NCBI GenBank assembly: GCA_029931535.1
Contig: JAQPZY010001523.1
Coordinates: 3,278,501-3,342,500, forward strand
Source: Margaritifera margaritifera
Taxonomy: Eukaryota > Mollusca > Bivalvia > Unionida > Margaritiferidae
Direction: 5' to 3'
Length of the DNA: 64,000 nt
Position numbers and translations under genes: made by a program. Positions 1-10,577 of the stretch are shown in pieces. The notes beneath the pieces are model-generated. The model was not told the DNA's origin. It did no database searches and was given only the letters and a program-made list of their open reading frames with translations. Every line of letters starts with the position of its first letter. Position 1 is the stretch's first letter.

Positions 1-1440
1 TTCTTGCATTTGCGCAAATATTAAAAGATACGCCGCTGGTCTTTCAAAACTGGACAAGCTAAAGTCAAGAAACTTGAAAATGAGAGTGTTACCATCAATA
101 TAAAAGTTTATTGGAGCCAGAAAAATACGTCTCTTTTGATGTACCATATTCTATATCGCACATATGTTGGATCAGATACAGTGCATTGTCATCAGTATCA
201 TGGTCATTAACATTACCATTGTCATGGTCATTAACATTATCATGAACATTCTCATACATTATTTAATGTATTCAAAATTCATGATCAGCGAACAAATTTA
301 CGAGCGGTCATTTAAACTCGTCATGGGATACTTCAGCTGGTATATTTCTATTTACCAAAGTTCATGCAGAACAGTTTCGTAAATGATTTTGGTGTCACGT
401 TCTATAGTCATGAGCGTATACATGGAAATATTCCCCATCCCATGAAAACTCTATATGCCTGGGAAATAGTTTCAGACGTATCATTAAAGGCCACAAATAT
501 CGAATTTCCTTGATTATCACCTCTTTTACAACTATATGCTCTTTATTGTGGTACAAATGAATGCAGCATTTATAACTTGACAAACATGCAATGTCGCTGG
601 CATGTTATTAAGTATTCATAACGGTTGGTTCCATTATCGCTCTTAGAAGGCAGCCGAGTCTACGAGAAAAACGTACATGAACTATCTTCTTTTTCTTTTA
701 GAAATATTTATTTAAAACAAATAAATGAGAAACAAGATTTACTGACATCACCTGTAATAAGATTACTGGATAATGTACGATAGCAGATAAGGATTCATAG
801 GGGGCATTACCACAATACACTTTTTTTTATGGGTGCTAACATAAGTAATAAAAGTGAATGCACATATCAAGTTTCATGATCGGACATACAACAGTATCTA
901 GGAAACTGAGCTATAAGTAATGATTTCAAACGTGAACACACAAATCACATTTCATGACTATATATACAAAGTGTTTGTGATCACCTGAGCTTGAAAAGTA
1001 TGTCCCGATGAACTATTTTTGCGAATGTGTACTGGTATTTTTGCGAATGTGTACTGGTGCCCTCCAAGGCGAACGTACCATTTAGACTCATGAGTGTGAA
1101 TACAACAGTGTCAGAAAAAAACAAACTGCTTTCCACGTGACGTCACAAAAAACACAATTGCCAGCTTTCAAAGTTGTCTGTTGTTAATTCAGTTTTATTT
1201 GTTGGGTTACAAGGGTGGACATTTTATTGAATTTCATGCTTGATCAAAATGCAAACTTTATAAGGTTCATTGAGCTATTCAAAATGAAGTGTCATAGCAA
1301 GTTTTTGGGTGTCGCCAGTACACTGTTCCCTTTGCAAAGTGCGTGCTGTGTACACCATTCTCCTATTATATTCAACCTTTGTTGTATCAAGCTAGGAAAG
1401 ACAGTCCAGATAAGAAAGCACTCTTTGCGCAAGAAATAAA
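1..1440. other. Host spacer, no gene recognised
   Basis: AT-rich sequence with only short random reading frames. The only structure I see is a 22-bp direct pair (gcgaatgtgtactggta) near 1019-1060 and a few GTCATTAACATTA-like repeats near 200-260. No splice-bounded exon or conserved motif could be supported. Confidence 0.5.
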
Positions 1441-1985
1441 AAACAGCCCCCAATACCCATATCTAATAAACCAAAAAACCCCAGCTCCCAATACCCATAT
1501 CTAATAAACCAAAAAAAACCCAGCTCCCAATACCAATATCTAATAAACAAAAAAAACCAGCTCCCAATACCCATATCTAATAAACCAAAAAAAACCCAGC
1601 CCCCCAATACCCATATCTAATAAACAAAAAAAAAAAAAAAAAAAAACCCAGCTCCCCAATACCCATATCTAATAAACCAACAACAAAAAAACCCCAGCCC
1701 CCCAATACCCATATCTAATAAACCCCAAAAAACCCCAGCCCCCCAATACCCATATCTAATAAACCAACAAAAAACCCAGCCCCCCAATACCCATATCTAA
1801 TAAACCAACAAACAAAAAAAAAAATCCCCAATACCCATATCTAATAAACCAACAACAAAAAAAACAGCTCCCCAATACCCATATCTAAAAAACCAACAAC
1901 AAAAAACCAGCCCCCCAAAACCCATTTATAATAAACAAAAAAACAAAAAACAACAGCCCCCCCATACCCATATCTAATAAACCAA
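1441..1985. repeat. Minisatellite, about 45-bp unit, roughly 12 copies
   Basis: Tandem copies of a unit reading caatacccatatctaata followed by aaccaaaaaaacccagctcc, with variable A-run lengths. The minus-strand reading frame across it (rich in G, Y, W, F) is only a product of the repeat. Confidence 0.9.
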
Positions 1986-2018
1986 ATCTATAATGTTCCT
2001 TTCATAAATATGCTGCTT

Positions 2019-2091
2019 CGATCAGATTTACTAGTATCAACATACTCATCTGAGTCGATCAGATTTACTAGTATCAACTGACTCATCTGAG
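2019..2091. repeat. Direct repeat pair, 38-bp period
   Basis: Two copies of cgatcagatttactagtatc followed by aac and actcatctgag, lying 38 bp apart with two to three differences. Probably a small local duplication. Confidence 0.8.
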
Positions 2092-2190
2092 GTCTTTCAA
2101 TTTCCGTCAAGTTATAGGAAACATCACATAACCAATATCTTAAGCATCAGGGAAAGTGTAAAAATAAAATGATTTTCTTGAATATTCGTT

Positions 2191-2450
2191 TACACCACCA
2201 CCACCACCACCACCAACAACAACATCAACTACTACTGATGTCGATATTGCTGCTGCTGCTGCTACTCCTACTGTAATTACACAACAACTACTACTATCGC
2301 CACTAGCGTCACTGTAGACGTGGGTGGTGGTGGTTAGAGTGATGATGATGATGATGATAATGATGATGACAATGATGAAGATGACGACGACGACGACTCC
2401 GATGAGAGCAAGGCAGTTAAAAGTATTTTTCAAAGAGTAACTGAGCATAA
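2191..2450. repeat. Cluster of trinucleotide microsatellites
   Basis: Runs of CAC, AAC, ACT, TGC, GTG, GAT and GAC triplets follow one another. The hydrophobic and glycine-rich minus-strand frame across them is low-complexity and not a gene. Confidence 0.85.
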
Positions 2451-2469
2451 AATGCTATAGCAAACAATT

Positions 2470-2625
2470 TGGGGTCCATACAAATCGTTCGTTATAAAGA
2501 GGTATTCGTTATAACGAAGTATTCTCTTTATGTATCAGTACTCTATGGGGTCCAATGTGTGTTCGTTATATCAAGGAATTCGAAATAGAGAGGTTCGTTA
2601 CAGTGAGGATTTCCTGTATGCTTAT
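2470..2625. repeat. TTCGTTATA-rich repeat segment
   Basis: The word TTCGTTATA, its near-palindrome TTCGTTATAACGAA and variants recur several times (2487-2600). This looks like part of a dispersed repeat rather than a gene. The 64-residue plus-strand frame here has no recognisable motif. Assignment to a family is not possible by eye. Confidence 0.35.
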
Positions 2626-3007
2626 CGGTGTTTACTCACGAATCTGAATTCAGTTCCATCGAATGCATCCCAATTGGAGAGCAAACCCTCCTCCCGAACC
2701 CGACTTGAGCAAAAGTGTGGTTAGTTTTGGGAGCGTTGTAAAGGTATGTTAGAAGATATAGTTTAAACTACAACAACGAATGTTCTTACGTGTTCACCTC
2801 TGCCAAAGGATTTTTTTTTATGACTGATAAAAAATTTTCAGTCTATTTTACATTGTTAACACCTTTCGAGCTTTACTTTACACGTTTTATATTCACGTGA
2901 TATATGTTTTCACAGGATTAAAAATACCATCGTAACACGGCACAATCGGACAAATATGTTTCTTTCTTTCTTATTGTTTCCCTCCATTTATGTACGACAA
3001 TTGTTCG

Positions 3008-3008
<1 letters not shown>

Positions 3009-3070
<62 letters not shown>
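3009..3070. repeat. (TA)n microsatellite
   Basis: About 60 bp of pure TA. Confidence 0.95.
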
Positions 3071-3074
<4 letters not shown>

Positions 3075-3529
3075 TAAAATAAAATGAAAAATTAAAAGAA
3101 TAACAACAACAGACGTTATTTTTAAAGCAAAACCCTTTAAGAAACCAATAAATTATCTAAAGGATCGAACTACAAGATATAGAACAGAACACATTAACTT
3201 ACCTTCTATTTTTGTTCGAGGACTTTTACAGTTTCCATCGATCAGGCGGCTAATCAACTAAAATCAGACTGGCACTTACGCCTGACAGTGAAGAATCTTT
3301 TCGGCAAGCACGTGACTATCGTTTTTGCTCAGGTGCAGTAGGACCAGATGGTCATCCATTGCATCCGGACATGTCTCCAGACGTCTCGACATTGTCTGTC
3401 GTGCCACTGGATTCAGAGAAACCTCTATAAGAGAGTGAGGGTGACTCTGCGCAACGTTCACTCACTTATATTCAACTCAAGCGTAAATCATGACATAATC
3501 CTCCTCTGTCCACTAGATTCCTTCAAGTC

Positions 3530-5330
3530 CTGTGGCATTCAACGAGTAGAAAAGCAGCAGGTGTGGATACACTTGGGGACGTTGCTGCAGACACGCACAC
3601 AGGTAGCTCAGCGCCTAGGGTTGCTTTCCACTGGCTCAGATAACCAAATATGTCCAGGTGTTATTTGTCAAAAATGGCTTTGACAAAGCAGATTTCACAT
3701 TCTCCAAATTGCAACAGGAGAATATGAAACATGCGTTTTGTTGAAGAAGTGTGCAGCAAACTAGTAACAATTCATGTGAACTTTGAGAATGTTTAGAAAA
3801 ACTAGACATCCTACAGAGACTCTGTGCTTGGCTGCATCCAAAACTCTCGGTCCCACCATTCGTTAACACCAAGATTGGTTTGATGAGAATGATGCTGACA
3901 TACTATGACTATTGAAGGAGAATAATGGGCTCCAAAATGCCTATTTAGAAGACAGCACTTCATCATCTAAGAAGACAGCACTTCATCATCTAAGAAGACA
4001 GCACTTCATCATCTAAGAAGACAGCACTTCATCATCTAAGAAGGCAGCACTTCATCATCTAAGAAGACAGCACTTCATCATCTAAGAAGACAGCACTTCA
4101 TCATCTAAGAAGGCAGCCTTCAACTACATCAAAAGTACTGTCCAATGCAGTAATCATTGCTGAACAACAAGTTTGATGAGCTTCAGTCCTACGCAGACAG
4201 GAATGACATGAAGAAGTTCTTTGACGCTTTGAAGATTATATACGGGCCACAGTCACCAGGAACATCTCCCACACTGTTCACGGACAAAGAAAAATACTAC
4301 AAAGATCGTCAGAACATTTTAACTACATCCTCAATCATCAATCATCTGAAAATGAGAAGGCAATGGATCGACTGCCTCAAGTGAAAATAAACATATCACT
4401 TGCTGACCATCCAAAGTCAACTGAAATTGAGAAAGCAATTTACCTGCTGTCAAATGGCAAAGCACCTCGAGGAGATGCTATACCAGCGGACGTCTACAAA
4501 CCCTGAGACTCGCACATGAGTCAGAAACTGACTGAACTCCTTCAGTCAATGTGTACTCAAGGAACTATACCCCAGGAGCACAAGGATGCATTCATCGTTC
4601 ACCTGTACAAGTGGAAAGGCAACCTGCACCATGAAAGCCTTGCGTAGAGCCTACCATCACAGTGAATGGTCAGACCCTCCAGGCAGTGGACAAGTTCACC
4701 TGCCTCGGCAGTACACTGTCACGTGCAGTCCACATCGATAACGAAACCAACGCCAGAATTGCCAAAGCAAGTGTGGCTTTAAGCACACTACGTGCACATA
4801 TGATGCATCAGTCTGCAACAAAAAAACAAAACAAAAACAAACAAAAAAACAATTTAAGTCTACAAAGGCATTGTGTTGCCGACCCTGCTGTATGCATGTC
4901 AAACCTGGACGGTGTACAGCCGCTATGTCATGAACCTAAACCATGTGCTGCCTAAGGAAATTGGTGAATAAAAAATGACAGACAAGGAATCGGGCACTCA
5001 GGTTCTCACACGAGCAGGCATTCCAAGCTTCCACACTCTGCTGATGAAATCACAGGTGAGATAGACCGGCCACGTCAGCAGGATATTAGACGAGCAGCTG
5101 CCAAAGAAGATCTTCTACGGTAAGCTGAGAGAGGAAAATCGATCTCAGGGAGGTCAGAAGAAACACTTCAAAGATTCCCTCAAGCCATCCTTGAAACAGT
5201 TCAACATTGACCCTGAGTCTTGGGAAGCTGTCACACAGGATCGTTCCATCTGGCACAGTGTCTTCCAACTGGAGCTACAGACTACGAACTGAGGAGAATT
5301 GCAGAGGCAGTGCAGAAGAGAGAACAGAGT
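3530..5330 (+). pseudogene. Decayed non-LTR retrotransposon (LINE) reverse transcriptase
   Basis: Conserved LINE blocks are read in order but in shifting frames. Near 3865 there is a QDWFDENDADI-like block. At 4157-4384 the frame reads YADRNDMKKFFDALKIIYGP. At 4430-4640 it reads LLSNGKAPRGDAIPADVYK and TIPQEHKDAFIVHLYK. At 4655-4790 it reads AVDKFTCLGSTLS with ARIAKASVALSTLR. At 5040-5310 it reads TGHVSR, LPKKIFYG and ATDYELRRIAEAVQKRE. These match the endonuclease-RT connection, early RT and C-terminal region of LINE ORF2 as known for the family. The central RT motifs, including the catalytic YxDD block, are missing: the sequence jumps from VHLYK-like to VNGQ-like around 4640-4660, so there is an internal deletion. 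Several stops and frameshifts make it dead. The Polinton is inserted about 250 bp beyond its recognisable end. Confidence 0.8.
3949..4118 (+). repeat. 23-bp minisatellite inside the LINE
   Basis: About seven tandem copies of ctaagaagacagcacttcat (plus cat), some with agaaggcagc. The unit is a piece of LINE coding sequence (EDSTSSSKK-like). Because 23 is not a multiple of three, the expansion itself breaks the frame. Confidence 0.9.
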
Positions 5331-5572
5331 CAATCTCGGAACTGCATCATGTTCTATGTTGATCAAAAATTCTCAACCCTCTGTGTAGTGCGCCACATAC
5401 AGTTCAAAGCTCAAATTGGCCCCTTGTCAACCACTCTCATGCTCACAGACACCAAACCAGTTAGTGATCTTCAAACTCGAAGGATGAACAACATATTTCT
5501 TTCCTAAAACTATTTTTCACTTTGAACTGTTGAGGGTTTTGCATCGACAATTTTATGTTTTTGACATGGTTT

Positions 5573-5578
5573 GTCGAG
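5573..5578. repeat. Left target-site duplication GTCGAG
   Basis: GTCGAG directly precedes the element end AGTAGTAGG and recurs directly after the opposite end at 21405-21410. A 6-bp target duplication is the known hallmark of Polinton integration. Confidence 0.95.
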
Positions 5579-5654
5579 AGTAGTAGGAGGTGGGTACTGG
5601 GGGTCTAGGGGGTCTCCTATGTTAAACAGGTCAAAAATTTATAGGGTCTAGGGG

Positions 5655-5930
5655 AATTTAACATGGGACACTTTGGGTCATACGAGAAAGAGGAACAGGC
5701 GTGGGGACACTCTGGGGTCCTACGAGAAAGAGGAACAGGCGTGGGGCACTTGGGGGTCCTACGAGAAATTAACATTGGGGGCACTCTGGGGTCCAACGAG
5801 AAATTAACATGGCGGGGACACTATGGGGTCCTACGAGAAATTAACATGGCGGGGACACTCTGGGGTCCTACGGGAAATTTAACATTGGGGGCACTCTGGG
5901 GTCGTACGGGAATTTTAACAGGGTAGGCAA
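5655..5930. repeat. Minisatellite within left inverted repeat, about 37-bp unit
   Basis: About eight imperfect copies of gggcactctggggtcctacg followed by agaaattaacat or agaaagaggaacaggcgtg. The same array appears mirrored in the right repeat. A role as a terminal protein or transposase binding array is possible but only a guess. Confidence 0.85.
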
Positions 5931-6003
5931 GAATGGAAAAATTAATCTTTTCTTGTGAAATGGGTGGCCCTGAAAAGGGCTGTTGGAGATTTTTAGAGTT
6001 CAT

Positions 6004-6276
6004 CTAGAGGTGCGGGCACCTCCCTGGCTTGGCCCGACACGCAGGATAGCTCCCTCTCCATGTTTTACGACTCACATGACATGGAGCTGTGAAGGTCGAC
6101 GGAGGATGAGTCGCTTCAGGATCCCAATTTTCTTTTTCTTCCATCATCAGGTGAGGTTGGATGGTCTCCTTCTTTTCCCTTTCTTCTTCCTCCCTCTTTT
6201 CTACTACCCCTAGGAGGTGCCACGCCACCTCTAGATGCATTCTAATTTGTTGGATGATTTCACTGGTATTCTTCAT
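6004..6276 (-). CDS. 90-aa ORF inside left terminal repeat, unknown
   Basis: An ATG-started frame read inward-to-outward from the left repeat, with an identical-strand mirror copy at 20707-20979 that differs at one residue near the C-terminus (H versus Y). The N-terminal 55 residues are charged and probably helical, rich in E and K (EKREEEEREKKE), and the C-terminal third has several Cys, Arg and Pro. I recognise no family. Because it lies entirely in the inverted repeat, conservation between copies may reflect repeat homogenisation rather than selection. It could be a non-coding frame. Confidence 0.3.
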   Translation of the reverse strand: MKNTSEIIQQIRMHLEVAWHLLGVVEKREEEEREKKETIQPHLMMEEKENWDPEATHPPSTFTAPCHVSRKTWRGSYPACRAKPGRCPHL

Positions 6277-6741
6277 CTTGACAAGTGAACGAGTAGTTTA
6301 ACTTGGGAAGGCGTTGTGTTAATATACTAAAAGCGCGGACGTGAAGGAAAACATCCCTTACACTTAAAAAAATCATGACTTACACTACCCCCGCGTCTGA
6401 CGTCATCCCTAGGACGTCATTCTAGGCTTCGCGGATTTTGCACTCCATCACCCCTTACCCTAAAAACACAAACCCAGTGCTCGGACCTAAAAGAAACTAC
6501 TTTTCATATTTTTTATATCAAAAAACACACATCACACCATTCATCAGATCTATAGTGAGAAAAATGGATAGAGGGGGTGACTTCAGATAGATAGAAAGAG
6601 ATAGAACATAATCATGTTTTTCAAATTCAATAAAAAAAACCACACAACACCATTTTTTCAAAAAATCAACATTTTTTTAATGAACAAGAAGAAGCTTCTC
6701 TAACATAAAAATTTCAAAAAAAAATAACAATCAACAAGATA

Positions 6742-7314
6742 TTAAACAGGAACGTATTTACAGGGTTGACAACGTTGGGAAGGTAAACTAAACTTCCACT
6801 TTTCTACATCAACATCATTCTGATTCACACTACGTTTCTGAGCTAAAGACAAGAGATAACCATAACGTTCACAAAACCATCGTTCTACTTTAGCATCGTT
6901 TCGAGCATAGTTTCTATCAAAAAAAGTCACTAAATGTTTAAAGGAATATCCGAGACTGCGTTGATGAAGAAAATGTACACAATATTGTCCACACACCATG
7001 GAATCCGATCCTTGTAATCGAACATTATTGAATCGAGTAGAGACGTCATTTCTTCTCATAAAGTCGATGATGTCGTCTTCCAAAGGAGGTAATCCATAAG
7101 AATCAAAAAATTCCACACCACCATTGTGATCGTTGGGAAAGTACACAGCTACCCAATGGGTTCCTGGTAGATGACTGTCGTCGGTATTGATGACATAGGC
7201 ATGAACATCTTTAGGTTTGCGATGAGGTAGTTCATCTTTAGCACACACCACAGGATTCCAAGAAGAAGTGTAGGAACTGCGAGTCAACAGGTAATGAAGT
7301 TCCCTTGTATCCAT
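6742..7314 (-). CDS. Adenain-like capsid maturation cysteine protease (PRO)
   Basis: 190 residues, intact, with a clear ATG. It shows the C5/Ulp1-type protease triad: His53 in GTHWVAVYF, Asp71 in FFDSYG, Gln101 and Cys108 in QGSDSMVCGQYCVHF. The Gln-to-Cys spacing of seven equals that of adenovirus protease. In Polintons and adenoviruses this enzyme cleaves capsid precursors in the assembling particle; that role is inferred from family. Length is normal for the family (about 200 aa). It is the last minus-strand gene before the left terminal repeat, just downstream of the capsid gene's tail. Unlike most neighbours it carries no visible lesion. Confidence 0.93.
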   Translation of the reverse strand: MDTRELHYLLTRSSYTSSWNPVVCAKDELPHRKPKDVHAYVINTDDSHLPGTHWVAVYFPNDHNGGVEFFDSYGLPPLEDDIIDFMRRNDVSTRFNNVRLQGSDSMVCGQYCVHFLHQRSLGYSFKHLVTFFDRNYARNDAKVERWFCERYGYLLSLAQKRSVNQNDVDVEKWKFSLPSQRCQPCKYVPV

Positions 7315-7321
7315 TTTTTCT

Positions 7322-7582
7322 TCACAGGAAATAATGAGTCATCAATTCACACTTGACTTTATGCTTGAATATTTCTGTCAAGTAATTCCACGAATATTCA
7401 CGGCGGATAGTTTCTGTACTCTGTTCAATGAGGCTTACGATTATTTTGATCTCCAGAGGAGTGAGTGAAGGTGAAGTAGAATCCTGCAAGTCTTTATACC
7501 ATTGTCTCAACACCTTTTCTTCCGAGATCTGAGACCAAGCTTCTTCCAAATATTCGTCCAATTTTTCTTCGCCTGTCATCAT
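7322..7582 (-). pseudogene. C-terminal piece of the capsid-linked ORF, out of frame
   Basis: About 85 codons of acidic, helical sequence (EEKLDEYLEEAWSQI, then SLTPLEIKIIVSLIEQ). Its frame overlaps the end of the upstream capsid reading frame by about 90 bp and is offset by one base. The upstream frame ends in junk-like arginine-rich residues right after a conserved-looking His/Cys block (HCHGCQIDHPSQ), at a GATGATTGATGATGAC repeat (about 7577-7592). This suggests a small indel in that repeat shifted the frame and that this piece once continued the upstream protein. It could instead be a separate small gene starting at ATG 7582 or 7579. Confidence 0.5.
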
Positions 7583-9137
7583 CAATCATCAAACATTGGA
7601 CGTGTTGTTTCTGACTGGGATGATCGATTTGACATCCATGACAATGTTCTCGGGTCAAGCTGTTAATTCTCTCAGTCAATTCCTTAGCATAACAGGAGAC
7701 TAAATGTTTTTCTTGTTCAGGCCATCGACAAGTCATAAATCCAGTAAACTTTGGAACAGGATTGTTTTCTTCTTCTTTTTTAGGTTCTGAATGAATCACT
7801 TCGTCATCATCATCATCCGTGGTACTTTGTGACTGTTGAACTTTACAAAATCCCACCGTGTGAGGTAGAGGATCTGCAAACTGAAGTTCCACACGAAGTG
7901 GGCCTGATTTTATAGGGTGGAAATGTCCTTCGTCGTTGCCTTGGTCCGGAGTGATATCAAATCCCCACAACGCATACCCTCCTGCATAATCGTCGTACGA
8001 AATGCCGTGGCTGGTGTTGGTACCTAACTGTCCTGTGGCTTCACACAGGCTCAAGTAAGATCGCAAGTAATTTTTCTGCTCAAAGTTAGGTTCAAAAGGT
8101 CTGGTACACAACGTTTTGCCATCTCGACTGACTTCTATCTTGGAGACGTTGTAGTGTTTAAACTCAAACGGATTCTGATCGTGGACTCCGCTGAGGGCTG
8201 CATTACTGACGATTCCAATCAGCAAACGTTTGGGGAGCTGTCCTTGGAAGACGTGATCTTCGACTTTGGATCGTAGTCCAGCGGCAATGGTAAAGGTTTT
8301 CACTTCCACTCGTCGCACAGGATACTTGGCAGTGGTTCTGCTCAACGTTTGACTGATGTCGTTGGCTACTTTTGGTAAGACTTCCACACGTCGCACGTAA
8401 AGTTTGGCTTCTTAGATGAATTTTTTCCACTCGTTGTTTTCGGCCATCAAATGGAAAGCGGCACTACTGCGATTCAGTCTCAGGCGTACATCTACTCTGT
8501 TCAACAAATACTTGTCTTGCAACCACATATCCAAACACAAATGATTCATCAGTTTTAAACTGCGTCTGATTTTCTTTCGACGGTCGTTAAATCCCACATT
8601 GTGTAGGACTGCTGGAATTATATCTTTAGTACCATTATTGCCATCCTCAGTAGACTTTGCCGCTACTGTCAGGTCTGTGATGTTGAACTTTTCCGAGGTG
8701 TCAGGTTTCCAGACCACCGAAGCATCCAGATGAGTGTTCTTGGCTTCTTTTCCGTACGTCAAGAGATTTTCCAAATAAGCACAGTAAGGGTAAGTATCCG
8801 AACTGCTGCTGACCAGTTTGTTATTCAAGTACAAATCTACTCCGCTGAACAAGGAATGCATGAAATTATTGACGGGAGCCACTCTGGCAGCTTCCCCAGG
8901 AAGGGTGTTGTCCGCCGTTTTCATCACTTGAAGTTTCAGGTACAAGTAACTGTTATTCAGATCGATGTAATCTTCGCTTTGTCCTTTGATTTCAAATTCG
9001 ATAGGAGCTGATTCCGTCAAAGACGATACAGGATAAAATTCCACCCATTGGGATTCTTGCATCGTCATCATGGTGGGTGGCATGGTAAACATATCCAGTT
9101 CTGACTTGGTACATTCGCAAGAATCTCGGTGCATCAT
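7494..9137 (-). pseudogene. Major capsid protein (double jelly-roll hexon), with in-frame stop
   Basis: Forms the pseudo-hexameric capsomers of the Polinton virion. The start is ATG 9137, 13 nt after the previous gene's stop. The N-terminal half contains ELDMFTMPP, VEFYPVSSL, PVNNFMHSLFSGVDLYLNN and a DTYPY block, typical of the Polinton/adintovirus hexon. The C-terminal half (8411 down) has RRVEVLPKV, GQLPKRLLIGIV, NPFEFKHYNV and GYALWGFDITPDQ. Both halves are in the same frame, separated by one TAA at 8412-8414 (codon 242). After the usual end of the fold (near LPHTVGF) the frame runs on into an Asp-rich linker and a Cys/His segment (HCHGCQIDHPSQKQH) not expected in a standard hexon, so this copy is a fusion or has lost its normal stop by deletion. 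Total length would be about 546 codons. Nonfunctional unless the stop is read through. Confidence 0.9.
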
Positions 9138-9150
9138 TTTTTTTTCACAG

Positions 9151-9600
9151 TTAATAATCAAACACGTATAATTCTCTGACGGTTCTTCTTCTTTTCTTAT
9201 TCTTTTTTGGAACACCACCGTGTGTTTTATGAACTCTGAAGGGATTTCGACGTCGTCTCTTTCTACCTTGTCCTTGCTGTGAAGTGGAGGAAGAAGTAAT
9301 GCCAGGGCCAGAAGCGTGAAGTGAATTTATAGGACTCTCTCGGAGACCTAAAAGATCTTTGCCAGTGTTCATCAACACATTTTTGCCTGCTCTCATAAAG
9401 GCTTCTTTGGGATTTTGTTTGTCAATGAGGACATTTTGCAAAAATTCTTTTCCTTGTGTCAAAGCGGCATCTTTTAAGGCATGGAATCCTCGAGTCACCA
9501 TCGGTTTCAAAATAGGGGCTACCGTCCGAAAAGCCGATTTTAACATATCTCCTAAACCATGTCCTCGTTGTCGAGCCACTCCTCGGTACACTGGATACAT
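9151..9600 (-). CDS. pX/core-like basic minor virion protein
   Basis: 149 residues from ATG 9600 (an upstream in-frame extension to 9684 has no family support). The N-terminus YPVYRGVARQRGHGLGDML is a hallmark of a minor capsid/core protein found next to the hexon in Polintons and adintoviruses and compared in the literature with adenovirus pX/pVI. The middle is an amphipathic helical stretch (FRTVAPILKPMVTRGFHAL). The C-terminus is strongly basic (GRKRRRRNPF, KKNKKRRRTVREL), fitting DNA binding or nuclear targeting. It lies between penton (11 nt away) and hexon (13 nt away), in the usual order. The frame is intact. Assignment is by motif memory and context. Confidence 0.75.
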   Translation of the reverse strand: MYPVYRGVARQRGHGLGDMLKSAFRTVAPILKPMVTRGFHALKDAALTQGKEFLQNVLIDKQNPKEAFMRAGKNVLMNTGKDLLGLRESPINSLHASGPGITSSSTSQQGQGRKRRRRNPFRVHKTHGGVPKKNKKRRRTVRELYVFDY

Positions 9601-9610
9601 TTTTTGGATG

Positions 9611-10577
9611 TTACAATGCGTTAGAGAACCTTTTTCGAAAATGTAGTTTCGCCGTGACTTTTCCTTTGTCAATGAATGGCACATCTTGTCCCAAATCTCC
9701 TTTTATACTAATGTTGACACTGTCAAAATACGATTTACTGACTGGAAGATAATGAGGATGTACAAATTCACGGTGAACGTGAAACGTGTTTCCACCTTCT
9801 TCGTACGCACCAGCAGAAGTATCCACTTTGAAAGGAATGACTCTCAGTAAGGGAGCGGATGTGTGTCCCACCACGTTGTACTCCACCACATCGGAGTACA
9901 CAAACATTAAATTCAGTCCAACGTTCAATTCGATAGGGGTGCGAAAAGCCTCCGAATTCTACGTTGCTTGCGACTTTTTTTATTAGTATACTTTTTATTT
10001 CCACCCAAAATAGAATACAACCCAGGAGAAAATTCAATGGTCATGAATTTTCTGTCCTGCTCGGGTAAGTTTTTGTCTTTTTTGTCGTCAATGAGTTCCC
10101 CTTCTCTTTGAAAAATTTTAAGATGAAACGGCGTGCCACATCATGGTAAGCGATTCGAACCCATTTTTGGTTTTTTTCCAAGGCTTTGACAAATTGGGCT
10201 TCGAAGACGGCCGTAATGGTGTCCACCAAATGTTTAGCACTAAAATAATACCCCTTAGGAATTCTCATGGTATGGCTCGCAAAGGGAGGAGTGGTCTTCG
10301 TGAATACCTTTCTGGAATGCTCAAGGCCAGGTTGAATTTTCTCCAACTCATCATGCACTCCCTTGTTCAAGATTTCCACGATTAAAGTGTTTTGACCTTC
10401 GTCGATGTTCATGATTTGCGTAGGATGAATGATTTCTACAAAAGCCACTTCCCAATGAGTATCGTGATCCAATTGAATGGATTGAGGTAATTTGGCCGTG
10501 AAACAACATAAGCAGTTGTTGGGAAACACATCCATGGAACTGTCACTAGGTAAAGTTAAATAAAATTGGTCATTCAT
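9611..10577 (-). pseudogene. Penton/minor capsid protein, two frameshifts
   Basis: Forms the capsid vertices in Polintons (single jelly-roll). The N-terminal part from ATG 10577 reads FYLTLPSDSSMDVFPNN, HWEVAFVEIIHP and RIPKGYYFSAKHL. That frame ends at a TGA at 10041-10043. A short middle block in another frame (from about 10044: TIEFSPGLYSILGG) and the C-terminal block in the third frame (from about 9960: ELNVGLNLMFVYSDVVEYNV, APLLRVIPF, GKVTAKLHFRKR) complete the family pattern. At least two small indels, one around 10045-10110 and one around 9955-9990, therefore break the gene. Its ATG overlaps the upstream gene's stop region (10574-10577), suggesting translational or transcriptional linkage. 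Total would be about 320 residues, normal for the family. Confidence 0.88.

Larger units (their letters stand above)
5579..6475 (+). repeat. Left terminal inverted repeat of the Polinton (about 0.9 kb)
   Basis: Mirrors 20510-21404. The outer 0.7 kb (to about 6300) is nearly identical to the partner, with about five mismatches that I could see. The inner 170 bp is clearly diverged: the two copies differ by indels, and this copy has a short duplicated GACGTCAT...CCTAGG segment at 6399-6425. It contains a 37-bp minisatellite and a 90-codon reading frame. Confidence 0.95.

Noticed and set aside
2140..2448. 102-aa Val/Ile/Thr-rich ORF
   Set aside because: Entirely made of trinucleotide microsatellites.
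7907..7914. CCCTATAAAATC as a promoter
   Set aside because: Lies inside the capsid coding sequence about 600 nt from the next gene's ATG; no gene start fits it.
9768..10037. Minus-strand ORF in the penton region
   Set aside because: Starts at TTG, not ATG, and matches no penton block; it is the wrong frame between two frameshifts, apart from a few residues near its start.
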